From Microlunatus soli (GTDB lineage: Bacteria > Actinomycetota > Actinomycetes > Propionibacteriales > Propionibacteriaceae), in the NCBI RefSeq assembly GCF_900105385.1, contig NZ_LT629772.1, positions 5,518,001-5,582,000 of the forward strand: a stretch of DNA of 64,000 nucleotides, read 5' to 3'. Below the pieces are notes generated by a model. That model was not told where the DNA came from. It worked only from the letters and a program-made list of their open reading frames with translations, and did no database searches. Each line of letters starts with the position of its first letter. Position 1 is the stretch's first letter. Shown here one piece after another: positions 17,096-25,681 of this stretch. Both the position numbers and the translations under genes were made by a program.

Positions 17096-17182
17096 GGACC
17101 ATGATCGCCCGCTCGGCTGAGCAGTTGATCGGGTGGTCGTTACCTGGTTGACAGCCGCTCTCGCCACGGTCACAGTGACGCG

Positions 17183-18334
17183 ATGACGATCATGCCAAGG
17201 CCGCCGGAGTTGACCCTGTCCAACTGGGACCTCGGTGGGATCGTGTCGGCCTGGAGTTATCGACACACCGATCAACTCTTCGCCGTACGACCTCTGGTCC
17301 CCGGCAGCCGGGCCGAGGTGGACACGATGGCAGAGGTCAGCACCGACCCGGCAGATCTGGCGATCGCGGAATTCGCCGAACTGGCCGAGCAGCTCCGTTC
17401 CGGGCTGGTGGATGCGATCACCGTCCTGGTCGGTGGACGGCCGGCCGTGCGGTGGTCGATGGGGTCGGCGTCCGTGCCGCACTTGTTGATGTCGGTGTCG
17501 AAGGTTGTCGCGTCGCTGGCCGTCGGCGTCCTCGTCGATCAAGATCGACTGCGCTACCTGGCTTCTGTTCGTGACTACCTACCCGAGCTCGGCGAACAGT
17601 GGCGGCACTGTCGGCTGCAGGATGTGCTGGACATGGCATCCGGTGTCGTCTGCCCGGAGGTCGGCGACCCAGGAGCCTATCGGGATCCGTCGCACCCGTT
17701 CTATCGGTTCGAGGCCAGCCTGGGGTGGCGGCCGGCGCAGCAACCGAGCAGTCCCTACGAATTGACGCTCGGCTTCCAGCGGCTCGGCCGGCCCGGCACC
17801 CGGTACGAGTACACGTCGGTGAACACCTTCCTGCTCGCCTGGGTCGTCGAGCGGGTGACCGGACTCGACTATGTCGACGCCGTCCAGTCACTGGTCTGGG
17901 ACCACCTCGCGCTGGACAACGATGCGGCATTCTGTGTCAACGGACGCGGCACCGCGGTCGCGCACGGCGGCTTGATCATGACCGTCGATGATCTTGCTCG
18001 GTTCGGAACACTGTTCACGCCGTCCGGTGCATCCGCGGGACACCGGCTGGCGGTGCCGGCGAGCTATGCCTCGATGCTCCGGCGGGACCGGCATGAGCTC
18101 GTTCCGAGCTACGGCGAGTGGCCGCATGGTGCGCATCCTGCGGGCCAGTGGAATCTCGTCCACGCCGACGGGGACATGATCAAGACCGGATTCGGTGGCC
18201 AGGGACTGTATGTCTCGCCGACTCATGACGTGGTGATCGCCTTCAGTGGAGTTCCCGACGCCGCTGGCCGGACCAATTCGCTCGCCGCGTTGTGCCGCTC
18301 CTTGGTGCCGCGCTGTGCGGAACGCTGGAGCTGA
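17183..18334 (+). CDS. Serine hydrolase, class C beta-lactamase-related
   Basis: 383 residues. The nucleophile motif SxxK appears as SVSK (in LLMSVSKVVASLAVGVLVDQ), the second motif as the YEYTSVN tyrosine region, and late glycine-rich KTGFGGQGLYVSP fits the KTG triad position. Together these mark the penicillin-binding-protein/beta-lactamase superfamily close to 6-aminohexanoate-dimer hydrolase and esterase EstB types. No signal peptide, so a cytosolic esterase or amidase is likelier than a resistance enzyme. ATG at 17183; the Met at 17192 is an alternative. Stands alone between phoD and the small YdeI gene. Confidence 0.88.
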   Translation: MTIMPRPPELTLSNWDLGGIVSAWSYRHTDQLFAVRPLVPGSRAEVDTMAEVSTDPADLAIAEFAELAEQLRSGLVDAITVLVGGRPAVRWSMGSASVPHLLMSVSKVVASLAVGVLVDQDRLRYLASVRDYLPELGEQWRHCRLQDVLDMASGVVCPEVGDPGAYRDPSHPFYRFEASLGWRPAQQPSSPYELTLGFQRLGRPGTRYEYTSVNTFLLAWVVERVTGLDYVDAVQSLVWDHLALDNDAAFCVNGRGTAVAHGGLIMTVDDLARFGTLFTPSGASAGHRLAVPASYASMLRRDRHELVPSYGEWPHGAHPAGQWNLVHADGDMIKTGFGGQGLYVSPTHDVVIAFSGVPDAAGRTNSLAALCRSLVPRCAERWS

Positions 18335-18361
18335 TCATGGTCCAGCGGCTACCGTTGCAGG

Positions 18362-18631
18362 ATGAACAGTCAACGCGTGCCGGGCGGTGTGGTGCACCAG
18401 CTGCCGAACGATCTGCGCAGCGCGCTCGCCGGCAACGCCGTTGCCCTGGAGGCGTGGCAGGACATCACGCCGCTGGCGCGCAACGAGTTCATCTGCTGGG
18501 TCGAGGACGCCAAGCAGCCGGCCACCCGGGAACGGCGGATCCGTCGGACCCAGGAGGAGCTGGAAGAAGGGATGCGGCGGCCGTGTTGCTGGCCCGGATG
18601 TCAGCACCGGGAACGGACCGGGCGGTCCTGA
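18362..18631 (+). CDS. Small YdeI/OmpD-associated family protein
   Basis: 89 residues. The core VPNDL-like LPNDLRSALAGNAVALEAWQDITPLARNEFICWVEDAKQPATRERRI matches the short YdeI/OmpD-associated (bacteriocin-protection) domain, with the actinobacterial ending RRPCCWPGCQHRER carrying two adjacent cysteines and a third, CxxxC-like. The function of these small proteins is unknown. Starts 27 bases after the serine hydrolase stop; the DNA alkylation repair gene follows after 4 bases, suggesting an operon. Confidence 0.82.
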   Translation: MNSQRVPGGVVHQLPNDLRSALAGNAVALEAWQDITPLARNEFICWVEDAKQPATRERRIRRTQEELEEGMRRPCCWPGCQHRERTGRS

Positions 18632-18635
18632 CGAG

Positions 18636-19343
18636 ATGACGGCCACAACGTCGTTGCAGCGTCGGATCCGCGATGACCTTGTCGCCGCAGGGGGGTCAGA
18701 GCGTGCCGTGCAGCAGCAGGCGTACATGCATTCGGCGTTGCCGTACGCAGGTGTTGCGCGCCCCGAGTTGCGGCGGCTGCAGCGCGACTGGTTCGCAGAG
18801 GTCGGCTTCGCCGATGTCCAGGCTTGGCAGGCAGCGATCCGGCAGCTGTGGCACGGTGCACGATTCCGCGAGGAGTGGTATGTCGCGATCAGCCTGGCGC
18901 AGCATCGTCGTTTTCGTGGTTGGGCGACGTCTGCCGACGCGCTGCCGCTGTATCGCGAGTTGATCGAGAACGGCGCCTGGTGGGACGTCGTGGATGAGAT
19001 CTCCCAACATCTCGTCGGCGCGGTGCTGGCCGCGGACCCGGATGTTGCCGACACGATGCGGGCGTGGTCGATGGCCGATCAGCTGTGGGTGCGCCGTTCG
19101 GCGATCCTGAGCCAGGAGCGACACCGGACACTCGACGAGCAGCTCCTCGCCGAGGTGATCGAGAACAACCTCACGGGGTCCCCGTTCGGCGAGGAGTTCT
19201 TCATCCGCAAGGCGATCGGCTGGGCGCTGCGCTCACACAGCAAGCACGGCCCGGAAGCAGCGGCCTGGGTCCGCCGGTTCGTCGATGAGCACGCCGAACA
19301 GCTCTCGCCGCTGTCCATCCGCGAGGCGCGCAAGTACCTCTGA
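18636..19343 (+). CDS. DNA alkylation repair protein (AlkD-like HEAT-repeat glycosylase)
   Basis: 235 residues from the ATG at 18636. Family pattern: QQQAYMHSALPYAGVARPELRRLQRDW, a tryptophan-rich middle (REEWYVAISLAQHRRF; ENGAWWDVVDEISQHLVG) and the end FFIRKAIGWALRSHSKHGPEAAAWVRRFVDEH. The WWD and RKAIGWALR stretches line the positively charged groove of AlkD enzymes that excise bulky N3- and N7-alkylpurines. Placed four bases after the YdeI-like gene. Confidence 0.93.
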   Translation: MTATTSLQRRIRDDLVAAGGSERAVQQQAYMHSALPYAGVARPELRRLQRDWFAEVGFADVQAWQAAIRQLWHGARFREEWYVAISLAQHRRFRGWATSADALPLYRELIENGAWWDVVDEISQHLVGAVLAADPDVADTMRAWSMADQLWVRRSAILSQERHRTLDEQLLAEVIENNLTGSPFGEEFFIRKAIGWALRSHSKHGPEAAAWVRRFVDEHAEQLSPLSIREARKYL

Positions 19344-19425
19344 CAGCTAACTGGTCCGGTGACCCGGGTCGCCTCCCTTTGTGCTGCGCTGCTGGATCCC
19401 TGTTCTCGGACTGCCCGTGGGGCGC

Positions 19426-20829
19426 TCAGGTCCTGCGGTGTGGTTCGGGTGGTCGGATGCGGTTGTTGATCATGGGTGTTTGGTCGGGGTCGATCCAGCG
19501 GGGAGGGATCCACCAGGGCAGGCCGTCGATCATGTCGCATTGCCAGCCTTGGCGTTGGAAGTGCTGGTGGTGATAGCGACACAGCAGGGTGAGATTGGTC
19601 AGATCTGTCAGTCCGCCGATCTCCCAGCCGATGATGTGGTGTCGTTCACACCAGGCCGCGGGTCGACCACAGGACGGGAACGAACAGCCCTTGTCGCGGG
19701 CGATCAACGCCATCGTTTGGGTCTTGTTCGCCACCCGGTGATTTCGTCCGAGGTCGAGCACCTCGCCGAAGGCTCCGAGGACGACGGGAATGATGTCGGC
19801 CTCACAGGCCAACTTGAGCAGGGTGCTGGGGGCGATCGGGGTCCCGTCGGGCAACCTGCCGTACCCGGTGTCGTCGAGGAGGTGTCGGTAGTCGATGGTG
19901 ACCACGACGGTGGCCGGCACCCCACCCGCAGCGGGGGCATCGCCGGCGCGCAGGATCCGGGCGAACACGTCGGCGATCGCGTCGTGGGCGCGTTCTTCGG
20001 GGCTGCGGAGGTCTTGGCCGTCCGGGCCGTGTTGGGGTTTGGTCAGGGGTCCGATGACGGCGTTGATCTGGGCGCCGACGGTCGGGGTGAAGCGGGCTTC
20101 CATCCGCCAGGAGCCGTCGCGGGCTTGGTAGAAGGTGACCCGCCGGGTGGCTTCGTGGAGTTGGTCGTCGGCCAGGGTGCCGTCGGGATCGTTGTGGTCG
20201 GTGACGCGTTGCACGATTTCGGCGAACTCGCGGGGTGGGAACACCACCGCCCCGGCCGCCAACTCGGCCTCGGCGATCTCGACGGCTTCTCGGTTGGTCC
20301 ACGGCAGTCGTTCGATCCTCGACAGGCAGCGCAGGGCGATGTCGGCCTGCACCGGCGGCACCAGACCGCTGGCGACGGCGGCGGCCAGCCGGGGCCATGT
20401 CGGGGCCAGGGGTTCACCGGTCATCGAACGGCCTGCCCGGAGCGTGTCGGCGGCCCGGACCCGGGCATGGGCCTGGCCGGGTTGGATCCGGGTCACCTGT
20501 CCCAACAGGTTCGCCACCGTGCGCAACTGGAGCCGGTGCGGCAGGTCGGTGGCCTGGCAGGCGTGCACGATCTCGTGATCGACCAGCCCGAGCCGGTTCC
20601 GCACCTCCTCCAGCCGGCCGATAAACCCGACCAACCGGTCATCACCCACCACGGTGAGTTCCTCGGCCGACACCCCGGCAATCAAACCCGCAACTGCCCG
20701 ATCCAACTCGGCCAACAAGGCTTCCGCCGATCTCGTGATCGGATCGTCGGCTGTCGGGTCGTCAGCCGCGGGCCTGTCGGCTGTCGGGCTGTCAGTCGCG
20801 GGGCTGTCGTTCGCGACGTTGTCAGCCAT
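19426..20829 (-). CDS. DUF222/13E12-type HNH endonuclease domain protein
   Basis: 467 residues from the Met at 20829. An acidic low-complexity N-terminus (DSPATDSPTADRPAADDP) leads into a DUF222 domain (about 35-330) and a C-terminal HNH nuclease motif with zinc-type ligands CSFPSCGRPAAWCERHHIIGW and LLCRYHHQHFQRQGW. These proteins are multicopy in many actinobacteria and are related to mycobacterial 13E12 repeat proteins; their role is not established. The low-complexity coding continues upstream in another frame to a Met at 21320, so the true start may lie there and the gene may be frameshifted near 20895. Confidence 0.88.
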   Translation of the reverse strand: MADNVANDSPATDSPTADRPAADDPTADDPITRSAEALLAELDRAVAGLIAGVSAEELTVVGDDRLVGFIGRLEEVRNRLGLVDHEIVHACQATDLPHRLQLRTVANLLGQVTRIQPGQAHARVRAADTLRAGRSMTGEPLAPTWPRLAAAVASGLVPPVQADIALRCLSRIERLPWTNREAVEIAEAELAAGAVVFPPREFAEIVQRVTDHNDPDGTLADDQLHEATRRVTFYQARDGSWRMEARFTPTVGAQINAVIGPLTKPQHGPDGQDLRSPEERAHDAIADVFARILRAGDAPAAGGVPATVVVTIDYRHLLDDTGYGRLPDGTPIAPSTLLKLACEADIIPVVLGAFGEVLDLGRNHRVANKTQTMALIARDKGCSFPSCGRPAAWCERHHIIGWEIGGLTDLTNLTLLCRYHHQHFQRQGWQCDMIDGLPWWIPPRWIDPDQTPMINNRIRPPEPHRRT

Positions 20830-20897
20830 CGACGTGTTGGTCGCCGCGTCGTCGGTGGTCGGACCGTTGGCCGTCGGGCCATCAGTGGTCGGCTGTC

Positions 20898-21320
20898 GGC
20901 CCCGACGTCGTCGACGGCCGGACCGTTGGCCGCGGCACTGACGGCCGCCGCACCGACGGCGACAGCGTTGTCCGTCGCCGCCCTATCAAGCACCTCACCG
21001 GCGGACACTGCACTGCCGGACACAGAACTGGCGGACACTGCACTGTCGGACACGGAACTGGCGGATACAGAACCGTCGGACACGGAACTGGCGGATGCTG
21101 CGCCGGTAGGTACTTTGCTGTCGGGCGTCGTCCTTTCGGCGGCGGCCTCGTCCGTGCCCGACATCGACCCGGGCGGGTTGCCCGTCGCTGCGGTGCCGAC
21201 CGGGGCAGTTGGTGCAGACGGTGTCGCTTCGCAACTCACTGCTTGGCCGTCGGCATCCGCACGCCCACCGATCACCGGATCGGTGGGGAGCCCTGCGGGC
21301 TCATGGACTTCCGTGGCCAT
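20898..21320 (-). pseudogene. Frameshifted N-terminal extension of the HNH gene
   Basis: A frame from the Met at 21320 encodes a low-complexity serine/alanine/valine-rich segment (GEVLDRAATDNAVAVGAAAV and onward) and stays protein-like until about VDDVGADS near 20898. Downstream it becomes arginine-rich, while the HNH frame becomes protein-like at the same point (PTTDGPTANGPTTDD). The switch lies just past a CCCC run (20900-20903), suggesting a single-base indel; without it the protein would be about 631 residues. It may be a sequencing error, a pseudogenising event or repeat-driven slippage. Confidence 0.6.
21000..21104. repeat. 30-bp tandem repeat in the HNH gene's 5' region
   Basis: Three consecutive 30-base units begin at 21000, 21030 and 21060 (each starting GGCGGA and containing GGACAC(A/G)GAACT), with a partial fourth from 21090. 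On the minus strand they encode a 10-residue repeat of the SSVSDSAVSA type. A further set of degenerate 15-base repeats (GTCGGCTGTCGGG-like) lies at about 20745-20830. Such repeats can change copy number by slippage. Confidence 0.8.
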
Positions 21321-21559
21321 ACCCGGATTGTACTCGAACAGTCAATCGTGTTCAAGAGTTGATCATGAGATATCCCAACAAAACAAGGGTAAATCCTCCA
21401 TCCCGTGACTAGTTGATCAAGGTCGCAATGATCGGCGTCGCCATCGTCTCACCCGGCACCGACAGTCCTGCCGGATCATCACCAAGGTCGCAGAGATCTG
21501 TGGACGACCAAGGTCACGCGCCTGCCGATCCGATTCTGACGACCTCGGCTGGAGCCCGG

Positions 21560-22063
21560 CTACGCCGCACGAGTTGCAGGAGGGCGAGCGGCCCACGATG
21601 CAGTCGCACCCGACCGCTGACCACGACAACCGCGGCCAGTGATTCGCACGACCAACCGGCCGGATGCTCGACCGGTGGGACCGCTTGACGCCCTGTGTAG
21701 TCGCGCGAGGAGGTCACCGGCCCGCCGGAGTTCATCACGGTTCTGCCTGTCGAGCGACCTACCCTGAACAAACGGCCACAGCGTGATCGGTCGACCGTTC
21801 CAGACAAACACAGACTCACCGTCGGATCCGACGATCGCGGGGATCACCTCGGCGACGCTGCGGGCAAGCTCGGCGGCGATCCTGCAGGACCGTTGCTGAT
21901 CTTGCAGTCCGTAGTACTGCGACAGGCGGAGCACCACCGCGGGCTCGGAATCCAGACGCCACAACTTGCTCGCGGAGCCGCCGTGGATCGCCTCGGTGTC
22001 GACAGCGTTGACGCCGTACCGGTGGCGGACCTCCACCAGCAGTCGTTGCGGAAGTGTCTCCAT
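21560..22063 (-). pseudogene. Truncated aminoglycoside-phosphotransferase-like gene
   Basis: The first ~125 residues match the N-lobe of the APH/choline kinase family (HGGSASKLWRLDSEPAVVLRLSQY, VFVWNGRPITLWPFVQG, DLLARLHRA). After that the frame becomes arginine/glycine-rich nonsense. No HGDxxxxN catalytic loop or DxD metal motif appears in any frame before the HNH gene, so the catalytic lobe is missing. Probably a decayed gene, not a working kinase. Confidence 0.65.
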
Positions 22064-22152
22064 CTGGCAACCCCACGGTCCCGACTTATGTCGTCGTCAG
22101 ACAGTGAAACAGCCGGTCGACCTCACCGCAAAGGCTCCAAGATCACGATCCG

Positions 22153-22180
22153 AGCTACAACGCCCTCAGGCGTTGTAGCT
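22153..22180 (-). terminator. Hairpin spanning the GH130 stop codon
   Basis: A perfect 12-base inverted repeat (AGCTACAACGCC / GGCGTTGTAGCT) with a 4-base loop. The loop holds the TGA stop of the GH130 gene, so the last residues (SYNA) are encoded in the stem. There is no T-run after it, as is common for GC-rich actinobacterial terminators. Confidence 0.7.
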
Positions 22181-23122
22181 GTCCCGGCCGGGGACGTACT
22201 CGGCGACGGCGAGGGTGGTGTCACTTTGACCGTAGTAGGCCAGCCACCGGTCCTTGAACCAGACCAGGCCCTCGACGAAGGTCACGTTGGAGACCAGCCC
22301 GTTCAGCTCCTCGAAGGTCTGCGGTCGCAGCCACGGCCGGGTCATCTTGGCGATCACCTGGGTCGGCTCGTTCAAGGCAATGGCGATCTGGCCGCAGCGG
22401 TAGTCCACCCTGGTCTGCTCGCCGGCTCGCGCTCCGTTGATCATGAAGATCAACAAGCCGTCGTCGGTCTGCACCGGAACAGCGCCGATCTCCACCAGCG
22501 CTTCGTCCCAGTCGCCCTTGGTCGGGGTGTAGATCGGCTGGTCGTTGGGGCACGGCGTCCAGTGGATCAGGTCCTCGGAGGTGGCGTAGAAGATCGCGCC
22601 CTCGCCGAAGTACATGAAGTACCGGCCGTCGATCTTGTTCGGGTGGATGACGCCGGCCTTGCTCCAGGTCCGCCCGGTGTTGCCGGAAACCGGCGCGAAG
22701 GTGTCGAAGCCTTCGGGAAGGATCGGCCCGTGCTTGGTCCAGGAGTGGAGATCGGTGGAGGTCGCCAGGCAGAGCTGCGCGGTGGTGCCGTCGTACCCGG
22801 TGTAGGTCAGGTAGAAGGTGCCGTCGATCTTGCTGATCCGCGGATCCTCACAGCCGTGGCTCTCGTAGTCATGCTCAGGGGACAGGATCGGCTGGTCCTC
22901 CCGTTCGAAGTGGTAGCCGTCGTCGCTGCGCGCCAACCCCACGTGGGAGACGATGTCCTCGGCATGTGCACGGTAGAGCAGCAGCACCTGACCGTCCTCG
23001 ACGATCGCCGCCGGGTTGTAGAGATTGCTCGACTCCCAGCTGTCGCCACGGGGTCGCATGATCGGGTTCTCCCCGTACGGCGTGAACGGGCCGAGCGGGA
23101 ACCGCGGGGCGGCAGATGACAT
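22166..23122 (-). CDS. Glycoside hydrolase family 130 (mannoside phosphorylase-like)
   Basis: 318 residues, a five-bladed beta-propeller. Family traits: PYGENPIMRP near the start, SSNLYNPAAIVEDGQVLLLYRA, VGLARSDDGYHFERE, HGCEDPRISKIDGTFYLTYTGYDG, and IGAVPVQTDDGLLIFMINGA. GH130 enzymes phosphorolyse beta-mannosides such as mannosyl-glucose or beta-1,2/1,4-mannobiose to mannose-1-phosphate; some instead hydrolyse. No signal peptide, so it acts on imported sugar. Divergent from LacI and an SBP/permease set, with LacI-type operators at both ends of the gap: the transporter probably brings in the mannoside that this enzyme splits. Phosphorylase versus hydrolase cannot be decided by eye. Confidence 0.9.
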   Translation of the reverse strand: MSSAAPRFPLGPFTPYGENPIMRPRGDSWESSNLYNPAAIVEDGQVLLLYRAHAEDIVSHVGLARSDDGYHFEREDQPILSPEHDYESHGCEDPRISKIDGTFYLTYTGYDGTTAQLCLATSTDLHSWTKHGPILPEGFDTFAPVSGNTGRTWSKAGVIHPNKIDGRYFMYFGEGAIFYATSEDLIHWTPCPNDQPIYTPTKGDWDEALVEIGAVPVQTDDGLLIFMINGARAGEQTRVDYRCGQIAIALNEPTQVIAKMTRPWLRPQTFEELNGLVSNVTFVEGLVWFKDRWLAYYGQSDTTLAVAEYVPGRDSYNA

Positions 23123-23138
23123 CCTGGCGAACCTCTCA

Positions 23139-23152
23139 ACTAAAGTTTTAGT
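23139..23152. promoter_or_regulatory. LacI operator near the GH130 start
   Basis: ACTAAAGTTTTAGT has perfect 6-base arms around a GT centre, 16 bases upstream of the GH130 start. It shares the ACTAAAG half-site with the second operator at 23291-23306, next to the divergent LacI gene, consistent with one repressor controlling both directions. Confidence 0.75.
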
Positions 23153-23290
23153 AGCCGGAGTTCCTTTCCGGCACAGGGCAGCCTAGACCAGGACGATGCT
23201 GGGAAGCCAGTGATGCAAGGGCTTCCTCGCATGTCTGTATCAAGAGCCGCGTCCGGGGTTGTGGTGATTGCGGCCCGGAGTTACCCTGCA

Positions 23291-23306
23291 ACTAAAGCGC
23301 TTTGGT
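23291..23306. promoter_or_regulatory. LacI operator near the lacI-type gene
   Basis: ACTAAAGCGCTTTGGT has a central AAAGCGCTTT palindrome with the CG centre typical of LacI-family sites; 14 of 16 positions are symmetric. It lies 39 bases upstream of the regulator's ATG. Confidence 0.78.
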
Positions 23307-23345
23307 GACTGACTGCCGGCAAGGATGAGGCGAGGAGGGGAACGG

Positions 23346-24359
23346 ATGTCCAAGATCACCATCTCCGACATCGCCCGCGAAGCCGGAGTGTCGATCACCT
23401 CGGTGTCCTTCGCGCTCAATGGACAGCCCGGCGTCTCCGACACGACCCGGCAGCACATCCAACAGGTCGCCCGACGACTCGGTTGGATCCCGTCGGTGCG
23501 TGCTCGGAGTCTGTCCGGCCGGCGGGCCTATGCGATCGGGCTGGTGATCGAACGCAATCCCTCGGTGCTCAGTCTCGACCCGTTCTTCTCCACCTTCATC
23601 GCCGGCGTCGAGGCCGCGCTCGAACCCCGTGAGCGGGCCCTGGTCCTGCAGGTCAGTCAGGATCGTGAATCGACCGTACGCCGCTACCGTCGGCTGGTCG
23701 CCGAGGGCCGTGTCGACGGCGTCATCCTGTCCGATCTCGAGCTCGATGATCATCGTCCTGCACTACTGGAGGAGCTGGGCCTGCCGGCCGTCGCGCTGAT
23801 GGCCGGGCCCGATTTTCCGACACCGGTGGTCCGGCAGGACCACCGGCAGGGGATCGCACAGATCGTCCGACACCTCGCGGCGTTCGGCCACCAGCAGATC
23901 GCACACCTGGGCGGGTTGCCGTCGGTCATCCACACCGAGCAGCGGCTGACCGCGTGGCGGGAGTCCATGATCGACAGCGGGCTGCAGCCCGGCCCGGTCG
24001 AGTTCGCCGACTTCACCGTCGCCGGCGGGGCAGCGGCGACCGAACGACTGCTGGGACACACCCCGCGACCGACGGCGATCGTCTGCGCCAACGACCTGAT
24101 GGCGATCGGCGCGATGCAAAAACTACGACAGCTCGGACTGGCCGTCCCCGACGACGTCTCGGTCACCGGCTACGACGGGATCGAGATCGGACAGTACGTG
24201 ACTCCGGCGCTGACCACGGTGATCACCGATCCGGCCGAGGTCGGCCGGCAGGCCGCGGCCCTGCTGCTCGATCTGATCGACCAGCACCAGCCCGAGGATG
24301 TCGAGATCGCGCCTGCCAAGCTCGCCGTCCGCGGATCGACCGGACCAGCACCGGCGTGA
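23346..24359 (+). CDS. LacI family regulator of the mannoside locus
   Basis: 337 residues from the ATG at 23346, preceded by GAGGAGGGG. The DNA-binding part is KITISDIAREAGVSITSVSFALNGQPGVSD, followed by the sensor domain (FGHQQIAHLGGLPSVIHTEQR, PTAIVCANDLMAIGAMQKL, DVSVTGYDGIEIGQYVTPALTTV). It heads a + strand operon with a solute-binding protein and two permeases and is divergent from GH130. Two ACTAAAG-type operators in the gap support local control of both arms. Its stop codon overlaps an ATG at 24359, but the SBP more likely starts at 24374. Confidence 0.93.
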   Translation: MSKITISDIAREAGVSITSVSFALNGQPGVSDTTRQHIQQVARRLGWIPSVRARSLSGRRAYAIGLVIERNPSVLSLDPFFSTFIAGVEAALEPRERALVLQVSQDRESTVRRYRRLVAEGRVDGVILSDLELDDHRPALLEELGLPAVALMAGPDFPTPVVRQDHRQGIAQIVRHLAAFGHQQIAHLGGLPSVIHTEQRLTAWRESMIDSGLQPGPVEFADFTVAGGAAATERLLGHTPRPTAIVCANDLMAIGAMQKLRQLGLAVPDDVSVTGYDGIEIGQYVTPALTTVITDPAEVGRQAAALLLDLIDQHQPEDVEIAPAKLAVRGSTGPAPA

Positions 24360-24373
24360 TGAGGAAGAAGGAC

Positions 24374-25675
24374 ATGCTCAACAGGACAAGGGCGATCGCG
24401 GCTGTGGCCGTGACCACCATGGCAGCCGTCGTGCTCTCCTCGTGTGCGCAGGCGTCATCACCGGAGGCCGCCGTGGCCGACACGTCCCGCGGCCCGATCA
24501 CGGTCTGGATGTCCAGCAACGAGCAGGAGCTCGGCTGGGGTCAGCAGATGGCCGAACAGTGGAACAAGACCCACACCGATCAAGAGGTCCGGGTGTTGCC
24601 GATTCCGTCCGGCGCGACGTCGGAGGGGGTGCTCCGTGCTGCAATCACCGCCGGCAACGCACCGTGCCTGGTCTACAACATCGCGCCTTCGGCCGAACCG
24701 GACTTCGAGAAGCAGGGCGGTCTGGTGCCGCTCGACACGATGCCGGGCGGCAAGGCCTACATCGAACAGCGAACCGGTCCGGTCGCCGATCAGTTCACCT
24801 CCGCCGACGGTCAGTACTACCAGTTCCCGTGGAAGAGCAACCCGGTCCAGCTGTTCTACAACAAGAAGGCCTTCGCCAAGGCCGGCCTCGATCCCGACGA
24901 TCCCGGCCTGGACAGCTACGCCGGCGTCCTCGCCGCGGCCCGCAAGATCAAGAAGTCCGGAGCGGCGAAGTATGCGATGTGGCCGTCGGTGGGCAGCGAG
25001 TACTACGCGCCGTGGAGCGACTTCTACCCGTTCTACGTCGCCGCGACCGGCAAGCAGTTGGTCGGCGACAACGGCCATCCCAACTTCGACAGCGTCCAGG
25101 GGCTGGCGGCGGGCAAGCTGTATCAGACCCTCTACGACGAACGGCTTGCGCCGCGAGAAAGTGCACCGGAGGGCATCGACCCCTTCGCCACCGGCGACGC
25201 GGCGATGGCCCTGGCCGGTCCGTGGGCGATCGCCAGCTACGCCGACCAGGTGGACTGGGGTGCGGTGGCGGTGCCGTCGCCCGAACCCTCGGACCAGCCG
25301 CCACCGACCTACGGCGACTCCAAGAACGTCGGCCTGATGACGGCGTGTGCCAACCGCGCGACCGCGTGGGACTTCCTCAGGACCACGACCAGCAAGGAAG
25401 CCGACGGTGCACTGCTCAAGGACACCGGACAGATGCCGCTGCGTCGTGAGCTGAAGCAGAGCTACCCGCAATATTTCGCCGACAATCCGGACTATGCGCG
25501 ATTCGCCGCCGCTGTCCCGACCGCGGTGGATTCGCCGCAGGTGCAGAACAGTATCCAGATCTGGCAGACCTTTCGCGACGCCTGGACCAACTCCGTCGTC
25601 TACCGCAACCAGACCGTCCGCGAGGCCTTCTCCGAAGCCGGAGCCAAGGTCCATGATCTCGCCACCAGGAAGTGA
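24374..25675 (+). CDS. Sugar ABC transporter solute-binding lipoprotein
   Basis: 433 residues from the ATG at 24374, chosen because GAGGAAGAAGG lies just upstream; an in-frame ATG at 24359 would overlap the LacI stop. A lipoprotein signal ends at the lipobox VVLSSC near residue 23. The mature part is a cluster-B type sugar binder (ITVWMSSNEQELGWGQQMAEQWNK; LFYNKKAFAKAGLDPDDPGL; FATGDAAMALAGPWAIASYA). It captures the oligosaccharide outside the membrane for the two permeases that follow. The neighbouring GH130 suggests a mannoside substrate (inference). Confidence 0.92.
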   Translation: MLNRTRAIAAVAVTTMAAVVLSSCAQASSPEAAVADTSRGPITVWMSSNEQELGWGQQMAEQWNKTHTDQEVRVLPIPSGATSEGVLRAAITAGNAPCLVYNIAPSAEPDFEKQGGLVPLDTMPGGKAYIEQRTGPVADQFTSADGQYYQFPWKSNPVQLFYNKKAFAKAGLDPDDPGLDSYAGVLAAARKIKKSGAAKYAMWPSVGSEYYAPWSDFYPFYVAATGKQLVGDNGHPNFDSVQGLAAGKLYQTLYDERLAPRESAPEGIDPFATGDAAMALAGPWAIASYADQVDWGAVAVPSPEPSDQPPPTYGDSKNVGLMTACANRATAWDFLRTTTSKEADGALLKDTGQMPLRRELKQSYPQYFADNPDYARFAAAVPTAVDSPQVQNSIQIWQTFRDAWTNSVVYRNQTVREAFSEAGAKVHDLATRK

Positions 25676-25681
25676 TCGACC

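Noticed and set aside
21333-21356. CTCGAACA/TGTTCAAG near the HNH start as a possible SOS box
   Set aside because: The spacer between the GAAC and GTTC halves is 10 bases instead of the 4 of actinobacterial LexA boxes, and the arms are imperfect. Only a weak dyad remains.
19381-21408. 675-codon + strand frame opposite the HNH gene
   Set aside because: Composition is a by-product of the HNH frame; no motif, and the HNH C-terminal zinc-like ligands are clear on the minus strand.
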